Source of the DNA: Platanthera guangdongensis
Taxonomy: Eukaryota; Streptophyta; Magnoliopsida; Asparagales; Orchidaceae
Length of the DNA stretch: 64,000 bases
NCBI GenBank assembly: GCA_039583875.1
Contig: CM077149.1
Span: forward strand, 19,977,194 to 20,041,193
Direction: 5' to 3'
Below the pieces are notes generated by a model. The model searched no databases. It was not told the origin of the DNA and worked only from the letters and a program-made list of their open reading frames with translations. Below, piece after piece: positions 52,125 to 64,000 of the stretch; within the stretch, counting starts at the first letter, position 1; each line of letters starts with the position of its first letter. Made by a program: the position numbers and the translations under genes.

Positions 52125-53536
52125 GCGTGTCCTCCCCTGGTCGATGACTCCCTCTAGGTCGACGAACTGCACTCGACGATTGTCGTGTAGAGGGTACACG
52201 GCCTGTGACACGGGTGTGTCACAGGCCATGTCCCGCTCATACTCGAGTAGCTCGCGTGTAGGTCGAAATGTACTCGAGTAGGTGGAAGAGTACTCGAGAA
52301 AGAGGGGGTGGCACGGGCGTGTCATCCCTGTGACACGGGCGTGTCCTATCTGGGTACTCGAGTAATTGGTTTTCTCTCGAGTAAGTCCTCACGAGTAGGT
52401 CTCGAGTGGGTTACATGCCCCGTGTCACGGGCGTGACTGGGCTGACACGGGCGTTACATGGGCGTGTCACCTTAGTGTGGATAAGGTTGGATAAGGCGGT
52501 TCGTGCACCGCTTAGGGGACACGGCCTGTGACACGGGCATGTCACAGGGCGTGTCAGACCCGAGAGAGTTATTTTCAGGAAATATTCTGGCCGTTCCTTT
52601 TCTGCCTATGGGATCTGATGGCTCAGATTGCTCCTTGCTGTTATATGGCCGAGAAATGAGGATTATCTCTTCATTTTCTTCTTCTTCTTCATCTTCTCAT
52701 TCCAAGAGAGCGAAAGAGAGAGAGGGCAAGGGAAGGAAAGGAGGAAGGAGGAAACTAGCTGTTGGAGGAACTGTGGAGTGCGAATTGAAGATCCGAGTTC
52801 GGATTCGTGGAGGCAACGCTGAGATGGTGATTTCCATCCGGCAGATTCATGGCTCCGAAGCGATCTTCAAGGGTAACGATCTCCTTCTTGGACATCGAAG
52901 TCCTTTCTTTAGGCATGTGCGTGGAATCCTCCACCAAGAGGTGGATCGCGGAAGTGATTCCTTGGTTGAGTTTACATCTAGAGCCAGAAGTGTGAGTACG
53001 GTATAGGCATGCTGTGTGAAGTCCATCTGGATGGATAGTCTGGATTGGTGTTGCTCATGGGTAAACCGGAGGAGACTCCGTGGATTTGATGTTGTGAAAG
53101 GTTTATGCTTTGATTGCATGGTTGTGTATGGATGAATGAATATTGGTTATGGCTGTATGGAGGCTTTGGTTAATCTCCTGGTTATGTTGAGAGATCATTG
53201 GTAGGATGCTCGGGAAGCGAGCACCCGGTCTGCTACACCACTAAGGTGGGTGATCTTAGAGCAGAGATCGATGGGCAGTAGTGTCCGGGAATAGAGTACC
53301 CGGCCTGCTGCACTACAAAGTGTGGATCAATCCAGATTAGGTTGAGCGATCAATGGGTGGCAGTGTCCGGGAAGCGAGTACCTGGCCTGCTGCACTACAA
53401 AGTGTGGGTCGATCCAGATTAGGTTGAGCGATCGATGGGTGGCAGTGTCCAGGGCACGAGCACGGCCTGCCACACTACATGGTGTGGGTCGATCTGCTGA
53501 ATGCTGCGAGGTAGTACCTCTGAGTGGTATGGACGG
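52125..53536 (+). repeat. continuation of the outer gypsy LTR
   Basis: Picks up after the GCGTG duplication. It contains ACTCGAGTA palindromes (52241-52412), ACACGGGCGTGTC words, a U5-like segment resembling the Tekay-like LTR (GGAGGCAACGCTGAGATGG, GGATGGATAGTCTGGATTGG, GGAGGAGACTCCG) and a tandem repeat at 53200-53500. Its own end was not found before the next LTR starts at 53537. Confidence 0.6.
53200..53500. repeat. ~82-bp tandem repeat, 3-4 units
   Basis: Units contain GTGTCCGGGAAGCGAGTACC, GGCCTGCTGCACTACAAAG, TCCAGATTAGGTTGAGCGAT. The second and third units are nearly identical; the first and last are degenerate. Confidence 0.75.
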
Positions 53537-53958
53537 TGTAACGCCCCGAAAATTGTATTTGAGTTGGTCGCGTAAAAAGGGATTTTTGGTGTCTGTATAA
53601 GGGTACACGGCGTAGGACACGGGCGTGTCCAAGGCCGTGTCTGGATGGTGTTTTGTCCGTTTTCATCCTGAGAAGGACACGGCTAGAAGCACGGCTGAAT
53701 GACACGGGCGTGTCATTTGACACGGGCGTGTGCCTAACCGTGTCTGTACCCGTGTTCCCGAAAGCCGATTGAGTTCGACAAAAAGTGTTCGGGAGGAACA
53801 CGCCAGGCGACACGGGCATGTCGGGAGGGCGTGTCTCCCTGCGTTCGACGATCGCCGAACGGCGCTCGATGATTGTCGAGTGACCCGCTGTGTTCGACGA
53901 TCGATGATTGTCGAGTGACACGGGCGTGTTCATACCCGTGTCCCTACCCGTGTTCAGT
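53537..53958 (+). repeat. start of another gypsy LTR, interrupted
   Basis: Begins TGTAACGCCCCGAAAATTG, with several ACACGGGCGTGTC words and TTCGACGA/GTCGAGTG words. It is cut at 53958 by the SIRE-like copy B; the rest lies beyond the window. It appears to sit within the LTR ending at 53536. Confidence 0.65.
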
Positions 53959-55943
53959 TGCGAAAGAAATTGTACCTAATCACCTAGAGGGGGGGGGGGG
54001 TGAATAGGTGACCTTAATCTTTTTAAACTTTTAGGCAGATATAATCACAGATTTCACAGAACATAAAACAGCAACCACAGAATCATACACACACAGAGTA
54101 CACACAGTTTTATAGTGGTTCCCCAAGGTCTGGGTACATCCACTTTCCCCCTTCGCCTATCTAGTAGTGTACTAGATTCGGCCAAACTCCTCCACTATAC
54201 CTCAGATCCTCAGATCTTACACTCAGAACCCCAACCAGGTTCCTACAGCTCAGAGTGATCCCACTCCTACAACTCAGGCTCAACAGCCCTACCACTCAGT
54301 CTTCACAAAGACTTACACTCAGCCACAAGGCCTACACTCAGAGAAATAAATCTCCTACACTCAGGCACACATTCCCTACCACTCAGCCTTTATAATTTCA
54401 GGCTTACAACTCAGATCCCTAAGGATCCTACAAGAAATTAAAAATACAATGTGTAAACCTACAACTCAGAATGAGAGAGAAGAGTTGTCTGGTTTCTTGA
54501 AGAGTTCTTGGAAGAACTTTGCTGAGATCAACCTCCCTTGGCTTCCTTCAAAGCTTCTTGAATGTAGAACACAGTAGGGTTGATTCTCTAGGCAGCTGAT
54601 CTTCAATCACTGCAACTTAAGATTCAGATCTCAATCTGAAACTTGTCTTCACAGCCTGGTTCAACTGCTGTCTTCTTGGAAGGAGCTCTCTCTCTCCAAC
54701 TACTTAGATCTTCACTTGAATTGATTCTTCAATGAATTGCTTGATCTTCTTCTCAATCTCCTTCTTCTGTTGACAGAATGAGCCTATATATAGGCCTTCT
54801 TCATGGTGACCGGCTGATCCGGTTTCTAACGACTTTCTGACAACTCTGACAGTTGCAGTAGACCGGCTGGAATGGCAGCTGTCATGTCATCCAGTCACTT
54901 CTTGAATTTTCTGTAACTGTCTGAAAGTGTTGAGACAGTCAGTCTTTAAGTGTTGACACTGATAGACTAAGTGTCGACACAAGTAGACTAAGTGTCGACA
55001 CTAGCCTTCATGGTGTCGACACAACTCCTTGTGTTGTAGAATCTGCTTCTTGACACTGCATCTTCAACATGTGTCGACACTGATATTGTGTGTCGACACA
55101 ACTCCTTGTTCTTCAGTACTTAGTTGAATTCTTGTAAGTGTCGACACAACTCCTTTGTGTCGACACATCTTCTTGTGTTGAACTTGTTCAGTGTCGACAC
55201 ATCTTCTTGGTGTCGACACATACCTTCTTTGTTAATACTTTTGCTGAGTGTCGACACAGCTCCTTGTGTCGACACATTCTTCTTGTGTTAAGACTTTGGC
55301 TGAGTGTCGATACATCTCCTTTGTGTCGACACTTGTACTTAGACTCTGTTGAAATTTGCTGAGTGTAGACACATCTTCTTGGTGTCGACACTTTCTTCAT
55401 GTGTTGAGACTTTTGCTGTGTGTCGACATATTCTTCATTGTGTTGACACATTCTTCATATGTTGAGACTTTGGCTGAGTGTCGACACATCTCCTTTGTGT
55501 CGACATTTGTACTTAGAATTTGTTGATCTTTTGCTGAGTGTCGACACAGCCTCCAAGTGTCGACACTTTTGATGTCGACAAAGTTCCTCTGGGTGTCGAC
55601 ACTGCTTCTAAGTGTCGACACTGCTTCTCTGGACATTTCTTCATTAAGTGTCGACACAACCTGTATGTGTCGACACTTTCCTTCTGTTGTCGACTCTGCG
55701 TCCCTAGTGTCGACACAATTACTCCAAGTGTCGACATAGCTTCTCTGGGTGTCGACACAAGTCTTCTTAAGTGTCAACACTTTTCTCCTGGGTGTCAACA
55801 CATGGACTTAACTTTTCAGCTTTCCCTGCAAATACTTAACCTGCACAACTAAACTCAAAATACATCAAATACATTTTGATGTATATCATTGAGTAGGGTG
55901 AGGCTTCTTCAAATCAGGTACATTTATTCCAATGTACCCAACA
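53959..55943 (-). repeat. 3' LTR of SIRE-like copy B
   Basis: 1,985 bp. G-run beside TGAATAGGTGAC, ACTCAG-rich tandem region (54240-54420), TATA-like CTATATATAGGC near 54783, palindrome array 54971-55758. Polypurine tract (AAATAGGGTGAGAT) at 55944-55957. Confidence 0.92.
54971..55758. repeat. GTGTCGACAC palindrome array, copy B LTR
   Basis: Over 20 exact palindromes plus decayed ones (GTGTTGACAC, GTGTAGACAC, GTGTCGATAC), in the same order and spacing as copy A. Confidence 0.92.
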
Positions 55944-56218
55944 ATCTCACCCTATTTGGAAAAGTCATAACCCTTAGTCAATGATATATACCATACATAA
56001 CAAATTTACAGTATGATGTAAAACAGGATTATATAACAGGGTAAGTACATAAACATGTAATAAACAAAACATGTATACACAAATATCTCAGAACAGTAAT
56101 GTAATAGATTTAACACATATCACATTGTTCTAACAGCTTCAACATATTCATTATTCAAAAGTTTACAGAGAGTTTAAAATCAAATGATTACAACTGTAAA
56201 CTAAAGATAAATTCTATC

Positions 56219-59062
56219 CTATTGCTGCTCAGGCTCCTTGATCACAATGCCCTTTCCAGACTGTATCTTTTCTTAGACAGGGGCTTCAACATCTTCAGCA
56301 GCAGCAGGCTTCTTTCCTTTAAGATCCTTCTTTTTCTGCTCTTCAGCCTTGATCTTTTGTCTTTCAAAATAATGATAAGGCTTTGGAAAGTACTTGCTAG
56401 GCTCCTGGGCAGTAGGAGGTAGCTTTCCCATCTTAACCTTTCTTCTATATTGCACAATTGCCTCTTACCTGGTCTCATGCTTCCTCCACTCCAGTTCAGA
56501 ATACCACTTGTTTCTATCCTGGATATTGTCCTTGGCAGCTTTCCATGCAGTCAAGATAATATTCCTGGAAGTGGAGCTCCACTGTTCAAAATCAGGCCTA
56601 AGTTCAGCTTGCTCCCTGAATCTCTTCTTAGACAATTGGGCTTCTTGTTCTTTCTGCAAAGTCTCTTGTTCTTTCAGAATTGCCTCTGGTACTGGATGAA
56701 CTACTTTCTCTATGATGACCTTTTAATTTCCTTCAGGAGGACTATACATGGATTGTATGTCTTGATGTATCATATCAAAGTCTGGTGGAGGGTATATGAC
56801 TTGAGCTACTTCAGCTTGCTCCCCTCCAAGATATGCAGGATTAATTCCAGATTCTGCAACATTGTCATCATCATATAATGGAGGATATCCAAGGGTGGCT
56901 CTAATGGAATTTGAAATCCATTTTGCATGATCAGAGCCTGCTTTGACTAACACCCTCTCCCCCTTTATGACTTCTCTTTCAATGTGATCCCTCAGATCAT
57001 CTTTCTGAAATCTTATCTGTGCATTCAGATAATTTACTCCATCTTTATAGAAAGGTTTCAACCTTTGGAGCTTGTTAGTTATAGCTTTTTGAGAGTCTTT
57101 TATAGCAGTTTTAACAGCAGTGATGTGCTCTTGGAACTTCTTATCAAACTCTTCTTGGGCAGTAGTCCTTGCTGTAGTTTGAGCAGCAGCCAGATTCTGC
57201 ATCTCAGTGACTATCACATTGTGTGATTCAGTCAAATTGTCATTCATTCTGATCTGGTTTTCCAGGACATAGCCTTGCTTTACTGCCATGTCATCCACTT
57301 GAGTCTTAATCGTCTCTTGATGTGTAGCCAAGTAGACTATGGCATTTCCTCCCTTATAAAAGCAGTCAGTCATCTCTTTCTTATTCAGATTCATTTCAAA
57401 TCTGATGGACTTAATGTCTTGGGCCAGATCAAACTGGAGAGACTTATGCCCTTCATCCATATAAGATTGCAAAGCCTGTCTTTGCTCATCCATCTTTATC
57501 TGTAATGCAACCATTAGAGAACTGAAATCTATAGATGGGGCTGGCTGTGGTGCAGGCTGTGGTGCTATTGTTTGTAAAGCTTTCTTATAATTCTGGCTCC
57601 TTCTCTTAAAGACTTGGAATTTCCTCTTCTTGGCTCTTGCAACCTCTTCATCCTCTGATGCAGATGTGCTAGCAATATCAACCCTGTCCTTAGGGCTTGA
57701 AGGTAAATCCTCGTCAGTCCTAGGAACCTGCTCAGCATCCTTTGGCACTTCAGGTTCTTTGCTTGCAGTCTCTTCTGTAATCTCCACTTGCTCCCCCTCA
57801 ATGATTACTTTCTCTCCCTCAGCAGCAGCTATTTCTCTTACAAGGTCAGTTTGTAGAAGATCTGGGAATAGCTCTTCTAAAGTAAATTCCTGTTGAGTAT
57901 GAGCTGGAGATTCTCTTATCTCATCAACCACTAGATCAGCAACAGATGTGTCCTCCATGATAACATCTTGGGGTTGGCTAGGTGTCTGTGTTTGCTGATT
58001 ATCATTAGGTAATGAATCAGACAAAACATCATCCTCAATAGGGAAATCTAATTCATTAATTTCAGTTATTACCTCAAGTATTGTGTGGGTAGCTTGTTCA
58101 CTCTCTAGTGGAGTTGGCTCTTCCACAAGTAGAGGCTCCCCCTGGATTGAATCCTGGTGAATTAGGCTTGCTGAGGGTAGCTCCCCCTGCCTCTCTGCAT
58201 CTTCTTGTCTAGCTGGAGATTGTCCAGCATTTCCAGTTTCTTCTTCATCAGGAGTGAACACTACATGCTCTTCAGAGCTGCTTGATGATTCTTGAGCCAC
58301 AGGGGCTGTCTTTTTCTTCTTCTTCAGGGGTGTTTCCTTCTCAGGAGTTGGCATTTCCTTGGTTAACACTCTATCTCACCTAGAGAAGATTCTCAAATCC
58401 ATTCTCCTCATGTGGTTAATCTTAGTTCCAGCTGCTTGACTCATGACCTCTGGTATACTACCAGCCAGGTAAAGACTTAGAATCCTACCCAAATTGGGCT
58501 TCTTCATACTCTCCTTTATTTTTTCAAACACAACTGTAGACCAATCAGTTTCTAGTTTGAAAATAATCCTTGTCATGAGGCTAAACATGTGAGCTGAGAT
58601 TCTGTCATGGCCTCCAGGCTTACTCAGGATAACTTTGACAACAATTTCAGATAGAAATTTGCCTTGCATGTTCATTCCCTTCCTGTTGAAAACAGAACCT
58701 ATTTTCAGGTTGGAGTCCAATCCACACCATGTTAGTGCTTCTCTAGTCTTGGATGTAGAAACATCTTCTTCTTCCTTAGTTCTAGGTAGTTGAAATACCT
58801 TTCTCAGACTCTTAGGAGAAACTTTCACCTTTGCCCCATGAACTCTTGACTTAATTTTGAGTCCTGATTCATCGAGGGTTGCTGCATTCAGAAATTCCAG
58901 AACTTCTTTCTTCCATATCTTGGTCGGTTCGGAAACAAGAAATTCTAACCCTGTCTCTTCTATTAGGGTTATCACGCCTTTGATATCAGGTTCCGTGTCA
59001 TCAAATGCGTGCCGCACAAGTTCATAACCTTCATTCACATTCTCTTCGAGCTTGGGCGCTAT
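56219..59062 (-). pseudogene. ORF3 of SIRE-like copy B
   Basis: Homologue of 30308-33160 along its full length (about 948 codons). The start codon equivalent has become ATA (59060-59062). Premature stops: TGA near 58374 (Trp in copy A), TAA near 56721, TAA near 56464 and TAA near 56274. The N-terminal plant-transposon-like domain (TWCGLDSNLKIGSVFNRKG, SKPGGHDRISAHMFSLMTRI), basic patches (KKKKKTAP, RAKKRKFQVFKRR) and coiled-coil part are all kept. Its preservation alongside copy A shows ORF3 is a stable part of the family. Confidence 0.75.
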
Positions 59063-59097
59063 TAGGGTTTGAAGAAATTTGAATCTAGAGAAGAACG

Positions 59098-59522
59098 GTG
59101 TCGACACAGAAGTTTGGTCTCGAAACTTTGGTGAGCGTGTCGACAGACAATGTCGAAAACCTATTTATACCTTTCTAGAATCGAAGATGAAAGGGCGCGT
59201 CAAAATACTCAAATTATGTCGACACTGTTGATAAGTGTCGACACAGACTTATAATGTCTCGACAACTATGTGTCGACACAAGTATAGTCGACAGAATATA
59301 TGTGTCGACACCTGTTTATGTGTCGACACCACTTAGCTCGACACTTAGTCGAGACTTTACTAGACTAATTCTATGTAAAGTCTAAGTGTCGACACCACCT
59401 TGGATGTGTCGACACCTACCCTGTATGTGTCGACACTAATTTTATTAAGTGTCGACACAGACTTCTTAGATGTGTCGACACCTTTTCTCTGATGTGTCGA
59501 CACTACTTTTCTGTGTCGACAC
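59098..59522. repeat. internal GTGTCGACAC array, copy B
   Basis: About a dozen exact copies between the pol stop and ORF3, aligned in position with the array of copy A. Confidence 0.92.
59160..59171 (-). promoter_or_regulatory. putative internal TATA box before ORF3, copy B
   Basis: Minus-strand GGTATAAATAGG, identical to that of copy A and about 98 nt before the ORF3 start position. Confidence 0.5.
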
Positions 59523-59570
59523 AGACAACTCTGTGTATCGACATCTTTTTACTTAGCCAATTTTGAAAAC

Positions 59571-62500
59571 TTATTCTAAGTTTATCATACCTAATTCAAT
59601 TTTAAACCTATTGAATTTGGTTTCTTCTAAGGGCTTGGTATACATGTCAGCTAGTTGATTATCTGTATTAACATACTCTAGTGAAATATCTCCTTTTTCC
59701 ACATGTTCTCTTAGAAAATGGTATTTTATTTCTATGTGCTTAGTCCTACTATGGGAAACAGGATTGTTTGCAATAGAAATAGCACTAGTAGAATCACAAA
59801 ATAGAGGTGTTCTACTTACTTGTATACCATAATCTTCAAGCTGATATTGTATCCATAGAAGTTGAGCACAACAACTTCCTGCAGCCACATACTCTGATTC
59901 TGCTGTGGAGATAGCCACACTTGTTTGCTTCTTGCTACTCCATGATATCAGTCTTCCACCTAGGAATTGACAGGTACCAGTTGTACTTTTCCTATCTTCC
60001 TTGCAGCCTGCAAAATCTGCATCTGAATAACCTGTCAGTTCAAAGTCTCCATTCCTAGGGTACCAAAGGCCTAGATAAGGAGTGCCCTTAAGATATCTCA
60101 GAATTCTTTTGACTGCTGTCAAATGAGATTCTTTAGGGCAAGCTTGGTACCTAGTACAGACACATGTAGCATACATGATATCTGGTCTACTTGCAGTCAA
60201 ATACAATAGGGAGCCAACTATCCCTCTATACAAAGTCTCATCTACAGGTTTACCTGCATCATCTTTGCTAAGAGACATACTTGACCCCATAGGAGTTTTC
60301 ATGGTACTGGATGATTCCATACCATACTTCCTGATCAATTCTAGGGTGAACTTAGACTGGCATATGGATAAACCATTCTCAGTCTGTCTAACTTGGAGAC
60401 CCAAGAAGAACTTAAGTTCCCCCATACTGCTCATTTCAAATTGCCCTTGCATAAGTTTTGCAAACTTTCTGCAAAGACTATTTTCTGTAGACCCAAATAT
60501 AATGTCATCTACATATATTTGGACTAGAATGATCTTGCCTCTGGATTCCCTAAGGAATAGAGTCTTGTCTATTTTCCCCCTTGTGAATTTATTCTCAATG
60601 AGGAAACTAGACAGGGTTTCATACCAAGCCCTAGGGGCTTGTTTTAACCCATACAATGCCCTCCTAAGTCTATAGACATAATTAGGTTTGATAGAATCAA
60701 CAAAACCTGATGGCTGTTCCACATACACTTCTTCTTTCAGATTTCCATTCAGAAAAGCTGACTTAACATCCATTTGGTATACTTTAAACCCTTGATAGGT
60801 TGCATAGGCCAAGAACATTCTTATTGCCTCCAGTCTGGCTACTAGAGCAAAGGTTTGATCAAATTCAATACCTTCTTCCTGCCTATATCCCTTAGCAACC
60901 AGTCTTGCTTTGTTCTTTATAATCACTCCATGTTCATCCATCTTGTTCCTAAAGATCCACTTAGTTCCAATTATGTTGTGGTCTTTTGGTTTAGGAACAA
61001 GCTCCCAGACTTTACATCTTTTGAACTGATTCAACTCCTCTTGCATTGCCTCAATCCAATGAGGGTCTAGGATGGCTTATTCAAATTTCTTTGGCTCAAC
61101 TTGGGATAGAAAACTGGAGTAGAGTACTGAACTTAGATTTCTGCTCCTTGTTTGTACCCCTTGACTTAGATCACCAATAATTTGATTGGCTGGATGATCT
61201 TTTAGATGTCTACTAGCTGGAGGCAGCCTGGCTCAGGTTGAACTCCTTCAGCTTCTTCAACTTGATGCACTCCTTGGTCTTCTTCTGCATTAGGTGCATC
61301 TAGTACTCCCCCTGGACAACAGCCACTATCATCCACATGCTGACTTGTAGTAGATCCTTCTTCAATAATGAGCTTGTCCATCTTCTTAGTCACACCTGTG
61401 GAGCTGCAAATACTTCTAGACAATTCATTGTTAATGAGTCTAGCTTCATCAAATACTACATGTACTGACTCTTCTATAACTTGAGTAGTCAAGTTGTAGA
61501 CCCTATAAGCCTTACTGTTATTGCTGTACCCAACAAAGATCCCCTCTTAGGATTTGGCAGCAAACTTGGTCAAGTAAGACTTTCCATTGTTAAGTATATA
61601 TCATTTACAACCAAAGATCCTGAAATAGGATAGATTTGGTTTTCTGCCTTTCACAATCTCATAGGGGGTCTTATTGTGGCTCTTGGTGATAGTAGCCCTA
61701 TTAATTACATGGCATGCAGTATTTACTGCCTCAGCCCAGAAATATTCTGGGAGAGATGTGTCACTTAATAGGGTTCTACCAGCCTCAATCAAGGTTCTAT
61801 TTTTCCTTTCAGCAATGCCATTTTGCTGAGGTGTTCTAGGTGAAGAAAATTCCTGAAATATCCCAAATTCTTCACATAGTTTTGTCATACTATCAGACTG
61901 GAATTCAGTACCATGGTCACTTCTTATTTTGACCACTGTACTGTCTAACTCATTCTGAATTTGTTTGACAAAACTATAAAAGATATTAGGTGTTTCAGAT
62001 TTCTGTCTAAGAAAGAACACCCAGGAAAACCTTGAGTAGTCATCTACAACCACAAATGTGTAGACCTTCCTACCTAAGCTGTGAACTGGCATAGGACCAA
62101 AGAGATCCATATGCAAGAGGTATAAGCACCTCACAGCATCTTTGTTCTCAATGCTATTAAATGTGGATCTAGTCTGCTTGCCCTTTTGACAAGCTGTGCA
62201 TATCCCATCTTTAATACACTTAACCTGAGGACCATTCCTCACTAACTCTTTGCTAAAGAGTTGACCAATTATCTTGTAGTTAAGATAGGCTAGCCTCTTG
62301 TGCCATTTAACACAATGAGAGACTTTCTCATCAGCTACAAGACACACTGGAGAACCATTGTTCTCACACATAATGTCTAGACAATAGACATTTCTCTTCC
62401 TATAACCTGTCAGAATGATCTCTTGATCATTTGACCTCCTGATATGACAACCATCTTTGACAAATGAGATGTCATATCCTAAATCACTCAGCTGACTTAT

Positions 62501-62743
62501 ACTAATAAGGTTATGTTTCAAACCTTTAACATAAGCCACTTGAGTAATTGTTATAAGGTTGCTAGAAATGTTACCAAAACCTTTGATGATTCCTTTTTCA
62601 GAACCACCAAAGGTGACTTTAGGACCATCCTTGATTGGTGTGTAGTCCTTTATCAATCCCCTAGTTCCAGTCATGTGCATGGAACATCCACTGTCCAAGT
62701 ACCATATTGAGGCATGGTCACTTGGACTCACCTGCAAAACATA
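59571..62743 (-). pseudogene. SIRE-like Pol of copy B
   Basis: Protease IWYLDSGCSMHMTG (about 62700); integrase HMDLFGP, RSDHGTEFQ, QQNGIAERKNR (D, D, E intact); a stop near 61601 (Cys to stop in FGCK) and further breaks near 61550 and 61220-61060. RT and RNase H then form one open frame of 491 codons (61046-59571) with [39 protein letters not shown] and [15 protein letters not shown]. The RT half is intact; the integrase linker is broken. Confidence 0.9.
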
Positions 62744-62746
62744 TTA

Positions 62747-64000
62747 GTTAACCTTAGAACCCAAAGAATTCTTGGGTCCTTGGTGCTGGTTAGTTTGCCT
62801 CTTAACAAATCTACCTGTAGCTTTTCTAGCAGGTAGATTGCTACTCACTTTGGCACTTGAATTGTGCCAACAGTCTATGGCAAAGTGGCCTACCTTGCCA
62901 CAACACCAGCACTCAAATCTGTTGTACCTTTGCTTAAGTACAATCCTGGCTGTTTTATCTACAGCAGGCTTGTTGAGTACTGGGGCTTTGCCCTTAGAAT
63001 TGGACTGAACAGTCCTAGCAGGTTTTGTAAACCCTAATCCAGTTTTACCCTTTTGATGTACAAATTCATCTATCAAAGGTAGAACAGACTTTGGTTTAGA
63101 AAACCCTGCAACTATGTCTCTCTCTTTCTGAAGACTAATCTCCAGATTTCTGATTTGATCATTTTTAAATGTTATAGTCCCCATCTGAATAACAGTTATG
63201 TTCTTCAGCCTGCCTATTTCATTTAGTTTTTGATCAATCAACTTATCAAAATCTGTTGCAGCAACTTTAAGACTGGCAATTTCCTTAGCCTGACTTTTGG
63301 CCAAGGATTTGCTTTTCTTCAAAGCTTGCAACACTACTCTATATTCATCAATCAATTGATGAATATCTCCTTCAGATTCAGATTCACTCTCATCACTTGA
63401 TGCTGATGAATCTGTTTCTGAACCAGCACAAGAAACTGAACTTGAAGAACAATTTTGTACCTGACTAGGTCCAGGCTGATCCTGGATTTTATCCCCTTTT
63501 GATAAGGCCATCAGTCCCTAGCACTGATTGTCCTCATGCTCATATATAGAGTTCATTAACTGGATGAACTCATCTTCCTCTTCTTCAGCAAACAGTCCAA
63601 TGTAAGCTTCAGCTTCTGAATCAGTTTCTGAAGAAGACATATCTGACAGACTTTTGTCCTTTTTAGCAACAAAGTACCTTTCCTTCTTGCCCTTGATTTG
63701 AGTCTTCTTCTTATCTGTTGACTCTCTCCTCTTCTCTGTACAGTCAGCAACAACATGTCCTTGTTTGTTACAACAATAACAAACTATCTTTGAAGATGTA
63801 GTTCTACTTGACTTGGACTTTCTCCTGTCATACTTTGATGACTTCTGTGAAGTGGATGGCTTAGACCTCCACTGTTTCTTCTTTAGGAACTTCTGAAAAT
63901 GTCTTGTGAAAGCTGCAAAGTCCTCATCACTCTCATTGCTTTCAGACTTCTTACTTTCTGACTCATCTGACTCAGTGTCAGCAACTTTTGGAGGAGGAGA
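62747..64000 (-). pseudogene. SIRE-like Gag of copy B, cut by window end
   Basis: From the window edge: Ser/Glu-rich DEDFAAFTRHFQKFLKKKQW, a knuckle of CYCCNKQGHVVADC type (about 63770), an acidic linker with a TAG near 63518 (CAA in copy A), coiled-coil-like region, then second knuckle CWCCGKVGHFAIDC, closing at TAA 62744-62746. The same TAA occurs in copy A. Confidence 0.85.

Larger units (their letters stand above)
53959..64000 (-). mobile_element. SIRE/Maximus-like Ty1/copia (copy B), 5' end outside window
   Basis: Same organisation and orientation as copy A: 3' LTR 53959-55943, ORF3, internal palindrome array with TATA box, pol, gag; gag runs off the window. The left target site would be TCAGT (53954-53958). 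It is more decayed than copy A in integrase and ORF3. Confidence 0.92.

Overview
The window is plant nuclear DNA, almost wholly built from transposable elements. Evidence for an angiosperm nucleus: Ty1/copia and Ty3/gypsy LTR elements with initiator-Met tRNA primer sites, Tourist/PIF-like MITEs, a plastid 16S rRNA fragment inserted in nuclear DNA, and two spliced exons of a plant small zinc-finger/4F5-type gene. The species cannot be named from the sequence.

Layout. 1-2224: decayed Ty3/gypsy protease fragment and LTR-like debris. 2225-4240: decayed copia RT/RNase H and its LTR, interrupted by a MITE (3886-4106). 4536-9962: a very young, almost intact chromodomain gypsy (Reina-like, minus strand; LTRs differ at 1 of 319 bases; TSD CATTC). 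9963-10691: copia debris. 10692-16125: copia element, minus strand, TSD GTATA. 16165-16985: LINE RT fragment. 16987-17201: MITE. 17317-22734: related copia element, plus strand, TSD GAAGG. 22986-23167 and 23265-24186: MITEs. 24374-24575: the only host gene sequence recognised (two exons, minus strand). 25229-25596: plastid 16S fragment.

26025 to the end is a Russian doll of insertions solved by target-site duplications. A gypsy LTR (26025-26211, resuming at 52125) is split by a Tekay/Del-like gypsy (26212-52124, TSD GCGTG). The 5' LTR of that element is itself split by a 13-kb SIRE/Maximus-like copia (27989-41021, TSD CTAAT) and by a non-autonomous copia (41318-47478, TSD GTACT). A further gypsy LTR begins at 53537 and is split by a second SIRE-like copy (53959 to beyond 64000).

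The most unusual signal is regulatory. The SIRE-like LTRs carry about 29 near-regular copies of the palindrome GTGTCGACAC upstream of a TATA box. The same palindrome array plus TATA box is repeated inside the element between pol and a third, non-envelope ORF, which suggests a second internal promoter. The palindrome also recurs in the unrelated gypsy LTR. A second shared vocabulary (GTCCGC/GCGGAC) links the leaders of the two small copia elements to the LTR of the unrelated non-autonomous copia. That non-autonomous element keeps an open integrase-like frame although all three catalytic acidic residues are replaced.
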